Positions 9,815 to 18,760 of a stretch of 25,069 bases of DNA are shown here, one piece after another (position 1 is the stretch's first letter; every line of letters begins with the position of its first letter). The stretch comes from Actinomycetes bacterium (GTDB lineage Bacteria > Actinomycetota > Acidimicrobiia > Acidimicrobiales > CADCSY01): contig JAODBP010000090.1 in assembly GCA_025464025.1 (NCBI GenBank), forward strand, positions 1-25,069. The letters are read 5' to 3'. A program made the position numbers and the translations under genes. The notes below the pieces were generated by a model. It searched no databases. It was not told the DNA's origin and saw nothing but the letters and a program-made list of their open reading frames with translations.

Positions 9815-10366
9815 GTGGCCGACCCCCTCACCGCGGCATTGCAGGCGCACGTCCCCTCCGACCCCGAGGAGGCCGGCGACCTGGCCCGCATCACGACCCT
9901 CGTCGCCATCGAGCCCGACCCGTGGTCGCGCCGCACGCTCCTGCACCTCACCGCGTCGGCCCTCGTGGTCCACCCGGCGACCGGCCGGGTGCTGCTGCGG
10001 TGGCACGCCAAGCAGGAGCGCTGGCTCCAGGTCGGCGGCCATGGCGACCCGGGGGAGTCCGACCCGTGGGCCATCGCCCTCCGCGAGGCGGAGGAGGAGA
10101 CCGGCCTCACCGACCTGCGCCCGTGGCCCGGCCCGGACCCGGCGCTGTTCCAGGTGACGGTCGTGCCGGTGGTGGCGGCCAAGGGCGAGCCGGCCCACGA
10201 GCATGCCGACCTCCGCTACCTCCTCGCCACCGACCGGCCCGACGACGTGCCGGCCGAGGTCGAGGGCGTGCCGCTGCGCTGGTGCTCGGTGGAGGAGGCG
10301 GTGGCGCTGGCCGACCCCGGCCTCGAGCGGCTGCTCCGGGGCTACGAGTCCCAGGCCGCCGGCTGA
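9815..10366 (+). CDS. Nudix hydrolase
   Basis: A 183-residue Nudix protein that would hydrolyse a nucleoside-diphosphate-linked substrate. After an ~45-residue helical lead (residues 1-45) the Nudix fold begins at [11 protein letters not shown]. The Nudix box runs G75-x5-E81 ... R90-E91-A-E-E94-E95-T-G-L98; the four metal-binding and catalytic acids are present, but there is one residue more than the classical seven between E81 and R90, a variation I associate with the actinobacterial relatives of this family. GTG 9815 is the first in-frame start that leaves the conserved lead complete; ATG 9807 is out of frame. The upstream open frame is antisense to the MATE gene. The 3' end overlaps nasA tail-to-tail by 25 bases. 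Substrate cannot be predicted. Confidence 0.88.
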   Translation: MADPLTAALQAHVPSDPEEAGDLARITTLVAIEPDPWSRRTLLHLTASALVVHPATGRVLLRWHAKQERWLQVGGHGDPGESDPWAIALREAEEETGLTDLRPWPGPDPALFQVTVVPVVAAKGEPAHEHADLRYLLATDRPDDVPAEVEGVPLRWCSVEEAVALADPGLERLLRGYESQAAG

Positions 10367-12540
10367 CGCACCTCGACGGCGGCCCACTTGTACGACGGCT
10401 GGCGGGAGTACGGGTCGAAGGCGGCGTCGGTGAGCTGGTTGGTCCGGGCGAAGTGCATGGGAACGAAGACCTGGCCCGGCTCGATGGTCGCCGTCACGAA
10501 CGCCCGGGCCCGCATCGTGCCCCGGGCCGAGGCCACGACCACGTCGTCGCCCGGTTCGATGTGGCGGGTCGCGGCATCGGCCGGCGACAGCTCCACGTAG
10601 GGATCGGTCGGCGCCAGTGACCGCAGCAGCGCGGACTTCGACGTCCGCGTGCCGGTGTGCCACTGCGCCGAGGAGCCCCGCCCGGTGAGCAGCACCAACG
10701 GGTAGGGGCCGCCCGCGAGCGAACGCGGTGGGCGGGGCTCCTCGAACAGGAAGCGGGCCTTGCCGTCGGGGGTGGGGAACCACCCGTCCTCGAACAGCCG
10801 CCGCTCGGCACCCGGCTCCAGCGGCGCGGCGCCGGCCGGGTACGGCCACTGCACCCCGCCGTGCGCCTCGAGCATCTCGTAGCCCTCGATGCCGGTGATG
10901 TCGCACGGCTGGCCGGCCGAGAGGCGCCGGAGGATCCCGAACACGGCCTCGGGCGACGACCACTCGGCGAAGAGGTCGCCGCAGCCCCACGCGTCGGCCA
11001 GGAGCTTGACGATGGCGAAGTCGGTCAGCGCCTCACCCGGGGCCGGGGCCACCTTCTTCACCAGGCCGACCCGTCGCTCGGAGTTGATGAACGTCCCCTC
11101 CTTCTCGCCCCACCCGGCCGCCGGGAGGACGAGGTCGGCGAGCTGGGCCGTCTCGGTCGTCGTGTACATGTCCTGCACGACGAGGAAGTCGAGGCGGTCC
11201 ATGACCTCCTCGAGGTGGCCCTGGTCGATCCACGAGTGGGCCGAGTTCGTGGCCAGGATCCAGAGGCCCTTCACCCGTCCGGCCACCACGCCCTCGAGGA
11301 TCTGGTCGTAGGCGTCGCTGGCTCGGCCCGGGATCCGGTCCTCGTCGATGCCGAGCACGCCGGCGACCTTGGCCCGGTGGTCGGCGTCGGCGAAGTCATG
11401 GCCGCCGAGGAGGTTGGTGGTGTTGCTGAACAGCCGCGAGCCCATGGCGTTGCACTGGCCGGTGATCGAGTTGGCACCGGTGCCCGGCCGCCCGATGTTG
11501 CCGGTCATGAGGGCCAGGGCGATGATCGCCTGCGCCGAGCGCACGCCCTCGTGGCTCTGGTTCACGCCCATCGTCCACCAGAACGAGGCCCGCTCGCCCC
11601 GGGCGATCTTCTCGGTGACCCGCTCGAGCTGGGCCCGGTCGATGCCGGTCGCCTCGCACACCCGCTCGGGGGTGAAGGCGGCGACCTGTTCGGCGAACTC
11701 CATGAAGCCGGTGGTGTGGGCGGCGATGAAGAGGTTGTCGATCCAGCCCCGGTCGATCAGCAGCCGAGCGATGCCGTAGAGCAACGTGAGGTCGGACTTG
11801 GGGAGCAGCGCCAGGTGCTCGGTCGCGGCGACGGCCGTCTCGGTGGCTCGCGGGTCGACCACGATGATCTCGGGGGCGTGCGGGTTGCGGCAGATCCGCT
11901 CCCACATGATCGGGTGGGCGATGCAGAGGTTCGAGCCCACCAGCACGATGACGTCCGACTCCTCGAAGTCGGCGTAGGTGTAGGGCGGGGCGTCGAACCC
12001 GAACGACTGCTTGTAGGCCACGACCGAGGTGGCCATGCACTGGCGGGTGTTGCCGTCGCCGTGGACCAGGCCCATGCCGAACTTGGCGAACGCACCGAGC
12101 AGCGCCATCTCCTCGGTCGGGATCTGCCCGGTCGAGAGGAAGGCGACCGACTCGGGGCCGTGCTCGTCGAGGATGCCCTTGAACCGGTCGGTGAACGTGC
12201 GGAGCGCCTCGGGCCACGAGACGGGGACGAGCTTGCCGTGGGCGTCGCGGAGCAGCGGGGTCGTGGCCCGGTCCGAGGCGCCGAGCGGCGTGAGCGCCTC
12301 CCAGCCCTTGGGGCAGGCCATGCCGAGGTTCACCGGGTAGGCGGTGGTCGGCGTGATGTTGACGGCCTTGCCGTCGCGGAGGTGCACGTCGAGCGAGCAG
12401 CCGGTCGAGCAGTAGCCGCACACCATCGATGCCGTGGCGTCGGGCTTCCGGTTGGCCGGCACCTGCCCGAGGCCGAACCCGCCCGGCGTGCGCACCAGCT
12501 CCTGGGTGAGGGGTCCCGCCTTCTTCCGCAAGGTGAACAT
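10342..12540 (-). CDS. nasA: Assimilatory nitrate reductase catalytic subunit (molybdopterin oxidoreductase)
   Basis: A 732-residue bis-MGD molybdenum enzyme that should reduce nitrate to nitrite in the cytoplasm. The N-terminal [4Fe-4S] motif is C41-x2-C44-x3-C48-x27-C76. The likely molybdenum ligand is C168 in [12 protein letters not shown], the cysteine pattern of the Nas/Nap branch. The C-terminal molybdopterin-dinucleotide domain (about 600-725) includes [16 protein letters not shown] and ends the protein, so the C-terminal [2Fe-2S] domain of Klebsiella-type NasA is absent. No twin-arginine signal is present. The 35-residue lead before the first cysteine is somewhat long. ATG 12540 follows the upstream stop by five bases, with no clear ribosome site. 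It is last in nirB-nirD-DmsBC-nasA; the context makes nitrate the most likely substrate, but other oxyanions cannot be excluded. Confidence 0.87.
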   Translation of the reverse strand: MFTLRKKAGPLTQELVRTPGGFGLGQVPANRKPDATASMVCGYCSTGCSLDVHLRDGKAVNITPTTAYPVNLGMACPKGWEALTPLGASDRATTPLLRDAHGKLVPVSWPEALRTFTDRFKGILDEHGPESVAFLSTGQIPTEEMALLGAFAKFGMGLVHGDGNTRQCMATSVVAYKQSFGFDAPPYTYADFEESDVIVLVGSNLCIAHPIMWERICRNPHAPEIIVVDPRATETAVAATEHLALLPKSDLTLLYGIARLLIDRGWIDNLFIAAHTTGFMEFAEQVAAFTPERVCEATGIDRAQLERVTEKIARGERASFWWTMGVNQSHEGVRSAQAIIALALMTGNIGRPGTGANSITGQCNAMGSRLFSNTTNLLGGHDFADADHRAKVAGVLGIDEDRIPGRASDAYDQILEGVVAGRVKGLWILATNSAHSWIDQGHLEEVMDRLDFLVVQDMYTTTETAQLADLVLPAAGWGEKEGTFINSERRVGLVKKVAPAPGEALTDFAIVKLLADAWGCGDLFAEWSSPEAVFGILRRLSAGQPCDITGIEGYEMLEAHGGVQWPYPAGAAPLEPGAERRLFEDGWFPTPDGKARFLFEEPRPPRSLAGGPYPLVLLTGRGSSAQWHTGTRTSKSALLRSLAPTDPYVELSPADAATRHIEPGDDVVVASARGTMRARAFVTATIEPGQVFVPMHFARTNQLTDAAFDPYSRQPSYKWAAVEVRQPAAWDS

Positions 12541-12545
12541 GAGGC

Positions 12546-14081
12546 TCAGCCGACCCCGGGCATGCGGGGGGCGACCACGGCGGTGAAGAACAGGCGGCGC
12601 TCGAGCAGCTCGCCGGCCACGAGGAGCGGGAGGGCGGCGAACGCCAGGGCGAGCGGTGCCCCGAGGGCCACAGCGGCGGGGAGGGCCACGCCGCCCGCCC
12701 CGCCGAGCGCGGCCCGCCACCTCGCCGGTCGCGCCAGCGCGCCGGTGAGCAGCAGGGCGGTCTTGTGGAGGTCGTCGTCGGCCGGCGCCCGGAGGTGGCG
12801 CAGCACGCTGGCCTCCCACGCCAGCTTCAGGGCGGCGGCGCCGGCGAGGAGGGCGCCCAGTCGCCGGTCGCCGGTCGTGCAGAGCACGGCGCCCAGGCCG
12901 CACGTCAGGGTGGTGAGGCCGAAGCGGATGGACGTGGCCGAGGTGCGCCACCACGTGCGGCGGGTCCGGGCGTAGAGGAGGACCGAGCAGGTCACGCCGG
13001 TCAGCCCGGTGGCGGCCACGAGCGAGCCGAGGACGGTGAGGAACGGGCTCGCCGGGTCGATCCAGGCCAGACCGGCGTAGGGCACGGCGAGCCCGGCGAA
13101 GGCACCGAAGGCGAGGGCCTCGCGGCTGAGCCACGAGTGGCGGAGGCCGAGCACGGCCCGCCAGGCCAGCCGGGGTCGGCCGAGGTGGAGGACGGAGGCA
13201 GCCAGGGCGAGCAGGCCGGTGACGAGGGCGAGGGCCGCGCTCCACCGACCGGTCGCGCCCGGTCGCACGAGGTCGACCAGGAAGGCGCCGACCGACAGCT
13301 GGGTCAGCACGAGCATGACGGTGAGGGGGTCGTGGGCGTGCGCCGGGCGCACAGCGAAGCGGTCGGCGGCCAGCACGTCGTCGACCCGGCCCCTCGCCGT
13401 GCGGTACTCGGTGGAGGGGATGGTGATCGACGACGCTGGAGCGCCGGGCACGAGCGCGCCACCCGTCGCCGCCTCGGCCCGGAGCACCACCGTGTCGACG
13501 ATGCCGATGGCGATGGCCCCGTTCGGGCAGGCCTGCACGCACGCGGGTGCCTCACCGGCGGCGAGCCGGCCCTGGCACATGTCGCACTTGCGGACGATGC
13601 CCCGGCTGGGGTTGTAGCGGGGCACCTCGTAGGGGCAGGTGAGCGTGCAGTACGAGCAGCCGATGCACTGGTCGTCGAGGTGGGTGACGATGCCGGTGAC
13701 GGGATCCTTCTCGTAGGCGTCGACGGGGCAGCCGTCGAGGCAGGCCGGGTCGACGCAGTGGTGGCAGCCGGTGGTGACGGTCTGCTGGTAGCGGACGCCG
13801 GGCTCGGTGCCGTGGAGCAGGCCGACCGACCGCCACGACTCGTCCTCGTCGAGCCCGTTGAGGGAGTGGCACGCCACCACGCAGGACTTGCAGCCGGTGC
13901 AGGCGTCGAGGTCGACCTCGAAGCGGTACTGCTGGCCCGCGCCCGGCACGGTCGAGGGGATGAGGTCGCGGTAGTAGCGGGCCTGGGCCGGCTCGGCGGC
14001 GTCGTGGCGCGCCGAGAACCGCTCGACGGGCGTGAGCCGGCGCTGCTCGGCCAGCCACTCGTCGACCAGGGTCGTCGTCAT
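12546..14081 (-). CDS. Fused DmsB-type four-cluster ferredoxin and DmsC-type membrane anchor
   Basis: A 511-residue fusion. Residues ~50-200 are a DmsB/NrfC-like electron-transfer domain with sixteen cysteines in four groups (61/64/67/71, 106/109/114/118, 139/142/145/149, 166/169/181/185), enough for four [4Fe-4S] clusters. Residues ~250-505 are a DmsC/YnfH-like anchor with about eight helices and the family motif [20 protein letters not shown] (299-318). In DmsABC such subunits take electrons from menaquinol and pass them to the molybdenum subunit. Placed between nirD and nasA, it probably does this for NasA. Neither it nor NasA has a twin-arginine signal, so the catalytic side should face the cytoplasm. 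ATG 14081 overlaps the nirD stop (ATGA). A separate DMSO or polysulfide reductase role is less likely given the operon. Confidence 0.88.
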   Translation of the reverse strand: MTTTLVDEWLAEQRRLTPVERFSARHDAAEPAQARYYRDLIPSTVPGAGQQYRFEVDLDACTGCKSCVVACHSLNGLDEDESWRSVGLLHGTEPGVRYQQTVTTGCHHCVDPACLDGCPVDAYEKDPVTGIVTHLDDQCIGCSYCTLTCPYEVPRYNPSRGIVRKCDMCQGRLAAGEAPACVQACPNGAIAIGIVDTVVLRAEAATGGALVPGAPASSITIPSTEYRTARGRVDDVLAADRFAVRPAHAHDPLTVMLVLTQLSVGAFLVDLVRPGATGRWSAALALVTGLLALAASVLHLGRPRLAWRAVLGLRHSWLSREALAFGAFAGLAVPYAGLAWIDPASPFLTVLGSLVAATGLTGVTCSVLLYARTRRTWWRTSATSIRFGLTTLTCGLGAVLCTTGDRRLGALLAGAAALKLAWEASVLRHLRAPADDDLHKTALLLTGALARPARWRAALGGAGGVALPAAVALGAPLALAFAALPLLVAGELLERRLFFTAVVAPRMPGVG

Positions 14082-14407
14082 CCGGTCGAGACCTGCACGG
14101 CGCCGTCGACGACCCGGGCCGGGTAGGTGGCCACGGCCACGCCCTCCTCGTCGAGGCAGGTGCCGGAGCGGAGGTCGAAGCGCTGCTTGAAGACGGGCGA
14201 GGCGACGGTGAGGACGTCGCCGGCCGAGCCGACGATGCCCCGGGACAGCACGGCGGCCCCGCTGATGGGATCGAGGTTGTCGATGGCGAGGACCTCGTCG
14301 CCGGGGGAGACGAGGAAGACGGCGACCTGGCGCTCCCCGAGGAGGGCGGCGACGCCGCGGTTCGGGACGAGGGCTTCCACCGGGCACACCTCCACCCACG
14401 CCGTCAT
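14078..14407 (-). CDS. nirD: Nitrite reductase (NAD(P)H) small subunit
   Basis: NirD (109 residues) is the small partner of NirB in assimilatory reduction of nitrite to ammonium. It has a Rieske-like fold but lacks the CxH...CxxH iron-sulfur ligands, as is normal for NirD. Recognisable stretches are VEVCPVEALVPNRGVAALL at the N-terminus, NLDPISGAAVLSRGIVG (about 44-60) and VASPVFKQRFDLRSGTCLDE (about 68-87). Both ends overlap neighbours by four bases (ATGA with nirB upstream and with the DmsBC fusion downstream), so the stoichiometry is likely set by translational coupling. GGAGG-like sequence within the end of nirB may serve as ribosome site, but it is not distinctive. The product is full length for the family. 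Confidence 0.93.
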   Translation of the reverse strand: MTAWVEVCPVEALVPNRGVAALLGERQVAVFLVSPGDEVLAIDNLDPISGAAVLSRGIVGSAGDVLTVASPVFKQRFDLRSGTCLDEEGVAVATYPARVVDGAVQVSTG

Positions 14408-16893
14408 CGGGCGACCTTCTCCTCGTCGCGGGCCGGGCGGATCTGGCCCCGCTCCTTGACGAACACGACGGTGGGGTCGGGCTCGTCGGTGTTCACGAAC
14501 GAGCGGAAGCGGGCCAGTCGGACCGGGTCGGCCAGCGTGGCCTTCCACTCGCACTCGTACGTGGCCACGTGGTGGGCGATGGCGGCGTCGAGCTGGTCGG
14601 CGATGCCGAGCGAGTCGTCGAAGATCACGGACCGCAGGTGGTCGATCCCGCCCTCGAGCTTCTCGAACCAGGGCGCCGTGCGCTCCAGCCGGTCGGCCGT
14701 GCGCACGTAGAACATCAGGAAGCGGTCGATGGCCTGCACCAGCGCCTCGTCGTCGAGGTCGGTGGCCAGCAGCACGGCGTGCCGCGGGCGCTGGCCGCCG
14801 TTGCCGGCGACGTAGAGGTTCCAGCCCGCCTCGGTGGCGATGACCCCGACGTCCTTGCTCTGGGCCTCGGCGCACTCGCGGGCGCAACCCGAGACCGCCA
14901 TCTTCAGCTTGTGGGGCGAGCGCAGGCCGCGGTAGCGCTCCTCGAGGAGGATGGCCATCGACGTCGAGTCCTGCACGCCGTAGCGGCACCACGTCTGGCC
15001 GACGCACGACTTCACCGTGCGGAGGGCCTTGCCGTAGGCGTGCCCCGACTCCATCCCGGCGTCGACCAGCCGTTGCCAGATGACGGGGAGCTGCTCGACC
15101 CGGGCGCCGAACAGGTCGATGCGCTGGCCGCCGGTGATCTTCGTGTAGAGGTCGAGCTCCTTGGCCACCTGCCCGATGGCGACGAGCTGCTCGGGCGTGA
15201 TCTCGCCGCCCGGCACGCGGGGCACCACCGAGTAGGTGCCGTCCTTCTGGAGGTTGGCGAGGAAGTGGTCGTTGGTGTCCTGGAGCGAGGCGTCCTCGCC
15301 GTCGAGCACGTAGCGGTTCGTCTGGCTGGCGAGGATCGAGGCGACGGTGGGCTTGCACACCTCGCAGCCCCGACCGGTGCCGTGGCGCTCGAGCAGCTCG
15401 GAGAACGTCGTGATGCGCTCGAACCGGACGAGGTCGAACAGCTCCTGGCGGGTGTGGTCGAAGTGCTCGCAGAGCGCGTCGCTCACCTCCTGGCCCAGCC
15501 GCTTGAGCTCGACCTTCGTGATGGACGCCACGAGGGGCTTGCACCCGCCGCACGTCGAACCGGCCTTCGTCGAGCCGCCGGTGGCGATGGCGTCGCAGAT
15601 CTGGCCCTTGGTGACGTTGTTGCACGAGCAGATCAGGGCGGTGTCGCCCAGGTCGTCGGCCGACGGGATGGCGAGCACGGCCGACGGCGCGGCCAGGGTG
15701 GCGATCTCCGCCGGCGTCGGGAGGTCGCCCCGGGCCATGGCGAGGAGGGTGTCGTAGCCGGCGGCGTCGCCGACGAGGATGCCGCCGAGCAGGCGAGGTC
15801 CCTCGGGGTCGACGACCAGGCGCCGGTACACGTCGCCGATGGGGTCGACGTAGGTGACGTCGACGCCGCCCTCGGTCGTCCCGAAGCTGGCGACGTCGAT
15901 GCCGAGCAGCTTGAGCTTCGTCGACAGGTCGGCACCGGTGAAGGTCGTGTCGGCCGCGCCGGTGAGCTGGTCGGCGACGAGGCGAGCCATCTGGTAGCCG
16001 GGGGCGACCAGGCCCCAGGTGCGGCCGAGGGCAACGGCGCACTCACCGATGGCGTAGATGGCCGGGTCCGACGTGCGGCACCGGTCGTCGACGGCGATCC
16101 CGCCCCGCTCGCCCAGCTCGAGGCCGCAGCCCCGGGCCAGGTCGTCGCGGGGCCGGATGCCGGCCGAGAACACGACGAGGTCGACCTCGAGCGAGGTGCC
16201 ATCGGCGAACCCCATGCCGACGACCTGTCCCCGCTCGCCGGTCGCCACCTCGGTGGTCTGGCAGCCGGTGTGGACGTGCACGCCCAAGGCCTCGACCTTG
16301 CGACGCAAGGTCTCGCCGCCGGTCTCGTCGACCTGCACCGGCATGAGCCGGGGGGCGAACTCGACGACGTGGGTGTCGAGCCCGAGCGAGCGCAGGGCGT
16401 TGGCCGCCTCCAACCCGAGCAGGCCGCCACCGACGACGGCGCCGCTGCGACACAGGAGGGCGAAGTCGGCGATGGCCTCGAGGTCGTCGAGCGTGCGGTA
16501 CACGAACGAGCCCTCGGCGTCGTTGCCGGGGACGGGCGGCACGAACGGCGTCGAGCCGGTCGCCAGCACGAGGGCGTCGTAGGTCACGGTGCGGCCCATG
16601 GCCGAGGTGACGGTGCGGGCCTCGCGGTCGATGCGGATGGCGGGGTCGCCGGCGTGGACGCGCACGCCCGGGACGTCGAGGATGGCCGGGTCGACGAGCG
16701 AGAGCTCCTCGGCCGAGGTGCCCTCGAAGAACGAGCTGAGGTGCACCCGGTCGTAGGCCAGGCGCCGCTCCTCGCAGAAGACCACGACGTCCCACTCGGC
16801 CGGGGCGCCGCGATCGACGAGCTCCTCGAGCAGCTTGTGGCCGACCATGCCGTGGCCGGCGATGACGAGCGTCCTGCGTCCGCGTGATGCCAT
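14404..16893 (-). CDS. nirB: Nitrite reductase (NAD(P)H) large subunit
   Basis: NirB (829 residues) reduces nitrite to ammonium with six electrons from NAD(P)H. The order of domains is complete: FAD/NAD(P)H oxidoreductase (dinucleotide motif VIAGHGMVG near residues 10-18, second GAVVGGGLLGLEAA near 151-164), a BFD-like [2Fe-2S] domain (C422, C424, C448, C451), a second C510-x2-C513 segment, the ferredoxin-like half (about 550-615) and the sirohaem/[4Fe-4S] domain with C630-x5-C636 and C670-x3-C674. ATG 16893 is chosen; TTG 16905, four codons upstream, is the alternative, and neither has a good ribosome site. It is first in the operon, divergent from narK over 208 bases. A regulator-like motif ends 33 bases before the ATG. 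Confidence 0.97.
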   Translation of the reverse strand: MASRGRRTLVIAGHGMVGHKLLEELVDRGAPAEWDVVVFCEERRLAYDRVHLSSFFEGTSAEELSLVDPAILDVPGVRVHAGDPAIRIDREARTVTSAMGRTVTYDALVLATGSTPFVPPVPGNDAEGSFVYRTLDDLEAIADFALLCRSGAVVGGGLLGLEAANALRSLGLDTHVVEFAPRLMPVQVDETGGETLRRKVEALGVHVHTGCQTTEVATGERGQVVGMGFADGTSLEVDLVVFSAGIRPRDDLARGCGLELGERGGIAVDDRCRTSDPAIYAIGECAVALGRTWGLVAPGYQMARLVADQLTGAADTTFTGADLSTKLKLLGIDVASFGTTEGGVDVTYVDPIGDVYRRLVVDPEGPRLLGGILVGDAAGYDTLLAMARGDLPTPAEIATLAAPSAVLAIPSADDLGDTALICSCNNVTKGQICDAIATGGSTKAGSTCGGCKPLVASITKVELKRLGQEVSDALCEHFDHTRQELFDLVRFERITTFSELLERHGTGRGCEVCKPTVASILASQTNRYVLDGEDASLQDTNDHFLANLQKDGTYSVVPRVPGGEITPEQLVAIGQVAKELDLYTKITGGQRIDLFGARVEQLPVIWQRLVDAGMESGHAYGKALRTVKSCVGQTWCRYGVQDSTSMAILLEERYRGLRSPHKLKMAVSGCARECAEAQSKDVGVIATEAGWNLYVAGNGGQRPRHAVLLATDLDDEALVQAIDRFLMFYVRTADRLERTAPWFEKLEGGIDHLRSVIFDDSLGIADQLDAAIAHHVATYECEWKATLADPVRLARFRSFVNTDEPDPTVVFVKERGQIRPARDEEKVAR

Positions 16894-16926
16894 GCCGCCA
16901 GACAACCGGTCCGAGGTGTTCGTGGC

Positions 16927-16947
16927 GTTGCCCCGACGTCAACGTCG
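16927..16947 (-). promoter_or_regulatory. Candidate regulator site upstream of nirB (TTGAC-N6-GCAAC)
   Basis: On the minus strand, TTGACgtcgggGCAAC (16942 to 16927) ends 33 bases before the nirB ATG. It matches the same [GT]TNAC-N6-GCAAC pattern found before narK and nnaR, in the same orientation relative to its gene, and resembles the published GlnR consensus GTNAC-N6-GAAAC. It overlaps a 6-2-6 palindrome, CGACGTcaACGTCG (16934-16947). A further AC eleven bases downstream continues the 11-bp spacing. Binding by GlnR or by NnaR is inference. Confidence 0.45.
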
Positions 16948-17051
16948 CGCGACGGCCGGCGCAGGGGTGACGCCCGCCGGTGTGCAGACGACGAAACACG
17001 GTCGAAATCACAGGGTGCACCCCCCTCGTGTGCGGGAGCGGTGCCCGTCGG

Positions 17052-17067
17052 TTCACGCTCGGGCAAC
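17052..17067 (+). promoter_or_regulatory. Candidate regulator site upstream of narK (TTCAC-N6-GCAAC)
   Basis: TTCACgctcggGCAAC ends 34 bases before the narK ATG. It shares the eight fixed positions of [GT]TNAC-N6-GCAAC with the sites before nirB and nnaR and has the AC-n9-AC spacing described for GlnR sites. Its distance from the start codon is nearly the same as for nirB. The identity of the binding protein is inferred. Confidence 0.45.
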
Positions 17068-17101
17068 TCGCCGGAATCGCAGCCGGGGTTGAGTGCGCCG
17101 C

Positions 17102-18628
17102 ATGACTGCGACCGATGTCTACGTGCCCACCCCTGTCGCGCCGGCCGCACCTCCGGCACTCGAGTACGAGCGACGGGGTCGTTGGATCGAGCACTGGGAC
17201 CCCGACGACGAGGGGTTCTGGGAGCGCAGCGGCGAGCGCATCGCCCGCAAGAACCTGATCTGGTCGATGTTCGCCGAGCACATCGGCTTCAGCATCTGGG
17301 TGATCTGGACGATCGTCGTCCTCAACCTGGCCAACGCCGGCATCGCCCTGTCGGTGTCCGAGCTGTTCCTGCTGACGCTGGTCCCGAACGCCATCGGCTC
17401 GTTCCTGAGGATCCCCTACACGTTCGCCGTGCCCCGCTTCGGCGGGCGCCTCTGGACGACGATCAGCGCGTCGTTGCTGTTCATCCCCACGATCCTGCTC
17501 GCCGTCGTGGTGCCGAGCGGCTGGTTGCTGCACCAGTCGCACGACATGCAGCTGTGGGTCTTGCTCCTGTGCGCCGCGACGGCCGGCCTCGGCGGCGGCA
17601 ACTTCTCGTCGTCGATGGCCAACATCTCGTTCTTCTACCCGGAGCGGAAGAAGGGCTTCGCCCTCGGCCTCAACGCCGCCGGTGGGAACCTCGGCGTGGC
17701 GTCGGCCCAGCTGTTCGTGCCCCTGGTCCTCATCATCGGGGTGTCGGCCGCGGCCGTGAAGCTGCCGGTCCACCAGGTGCACCTCGCCTACGCCGGCTTC
17801 CTGTGGCTGCCGTTCATCGCCCTCGCCACGTTCGCCGCCTGGCGCTACATGGACAGCCTCCGCGAGGCGAGGTCCGACAAGAGCTCGTACCGGGAGGCCC
17901 TGGCCCAGCCCCAGACCTGGATCATGTCGCTGCTCTACATCGGGACGTTCGGCTCGTTCATCGGCTTCTCGTTCACGCTCCCGCTCACGATCAAGAACAC
18001 CTTCCCGGAGTTCCTCGCCGGGCACCCGTTCATCGCGACGTACCTCGCCGGGCTCGGCTTCGTCGGCGCCCTCATCGGCTCCCTGTCCCGCCCGCTCGGC
18101 GGCCTGCTCTCCGACCGCCTCGGCGGCGCCCGGGTGACGCTGGTCTCGTTCCTCGGCATGGCCGTCTTCACCGCCACCGCCATCGTCGGCGTGCAGCACC
18201 GGAGCTTCGTGGCCTTCTTCGCCTCCTACATGGGCGTGTTCCTGCTGTCGGGCATCGGCAACGGCTCGACCTACAAGATGATCCCGTCGATCTTCGCCGT
18301 GCTCGGCCGCTCCCACGCCGAGGCGACGGGCGCCGATCTCAAGGAGTCGACCGTCGAGTACAAGCGGCGGGCCGCCGCCGTGATCGGCATCGCCGGGGCC
18401 ATCGGCGCCTTCGGCGGGGTCCTCATCCAGGTCGTGCTCCGACAGGCCAGCCTCAACGTCTCGGCCCTGGTGAAGGCGGCCACGACCCCGGCCGAGAAGA
18501 TCGCCGTCGCGGCCGCCCACGCCGACTGGTCGGTGCCGGCGCTGCGGGTGTTCCTGGTCTCGTACCTCGTCCTCGCCGCCGTGACGTGGGCGGTGTACCT
18601 CCGCCGGGGGGCCAGCGTCCGCGTGTGA
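17102..18628 (+). CDS. narK: Nitrate/nitrite transporter, NarK family
   Basis: A 508-residue major facilitator protein for nitrate uptake (or nitrate/nitrite exchange) with 12 predicted helices after a ~55-residue polar N-terminus. The nitrate signature GGGNFSSSMANISFFYPERK lies in helix 5 (about residues 165-185), followed by GLNAAGGNLGVASAQL. The substrate arginines known from E. coli NarK are present in FLRIPYTFAVPRFGGR (helix 2) and in LSRPLGGLLSDRLGG (helix 8). The C-terminal half has an inserted cytoplasmic segment around AEATGADLKESTVEYKRRA, common in actinobacterial NarK. ATG 17102 is preferred to GTG 17093. Divergent from nirB and followed by nnaR, it supplies the nitrate for the NasA/NirBD pathway. 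Confidence 0.95.
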   Translation: MTATDVYVPTPVAPAAPPALEYERRGRWIEHWDPDDEGFWERSGERIARKNLIWSMFAEHIGFSIWVIWTIVVLNLANAGIALSVSELFLLTLVPNAIGSFLRIPYTFAVPRFGGRLWTTISASLLFIPTILLAVVVPSGWLLHQSHDMQLWVLLLCAATAGLGGGNFSSSMANISFFYPERKKGFALGLNAAGGNLGVASAQLFVPLVLIIGVSAAAVKLPVHQVHLAYAGFLWLPFIALATFAAWRYMDSLREARSDKSSYREALAQPQTWIMSLLYIGTFGSFIGFSFTLPLTIKNTFPEFLAGHPFIATYLAGLGFVGALIGSLSRPLGGLLSDRLGGARVTLVSFLGMAVFTATAIVGVQHRSFVAFFASYMGVFLLSGIGNGSTYKMIPSIFAVLGRSHAEATGADLKESTVEYKRRAAAVIGIAGAIGAFGGVLIQVVLRQASLNVSALVKAATTPAEKIAVAAAHADWSVPALRVFLVSYLVLAAVTWAVYLRRGASVRV

Positions 18629-18685
18629 GCGAGCTTGCGAGCGAACCGTCAGCACAGGCCTTGTGAGGCGCCCTGCGCCGAGCAG

Positions 18686-18749
18686 CTCATCGGTGCTCAC
18701 CGACGCAGCACCGCTCGACGCGGTCCGACCTCGGTGGAGGACCGATGAG
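18686..18749. promoter_or_regulatory. Long stem-loop between narK and nnaR
   Basis: CTCATCGGT (18686-18694) pairs perfectly with ACCGATGAG (18741-18749). After one G/G mismatch the stem continues as 18696-18703 with 18731-18739, with one bulged G, giving 17 pairs. The 27-base apex contains a further 5-bp hairpin, ACCGC/GCGGT (18710-18724). A small hairpin GGCGC/GCGCC (18667-18679) precedes it. No T-run follows, so it is not a classical terminator; it may end narK transcripts in another way or form part of an nnaR leader. Confidence 0.5.
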
Positions 18750-18760
18750 TTCAGCGGGAG

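Noticed and set aside
10342..14081. Reading nasA plus the DmsBC fusion as a DMSO, polysulfide or arsenate reductase
   Set aside because: The Nas/Nap-type cysteine motif, absence of a Tat signal, and the operon with nirBD beside narK and nnaR all favour nitrate assimilation.
14569..16887. Plus-strand open frame of about 770 codons opposite nirB
   Set aside because: Pure antisense shadow of nirB; no domain or motif is recognisable and composition is typical of a complementary-strand frame.
16914..16942. TTGACG before nirB as a -35 promoter element
   Set aside because: No acceptable -10 (TANNNT) lies 16-18 bases downstream; the shared motif interpretation explains the sequence better, though a promoter role is not excluded.
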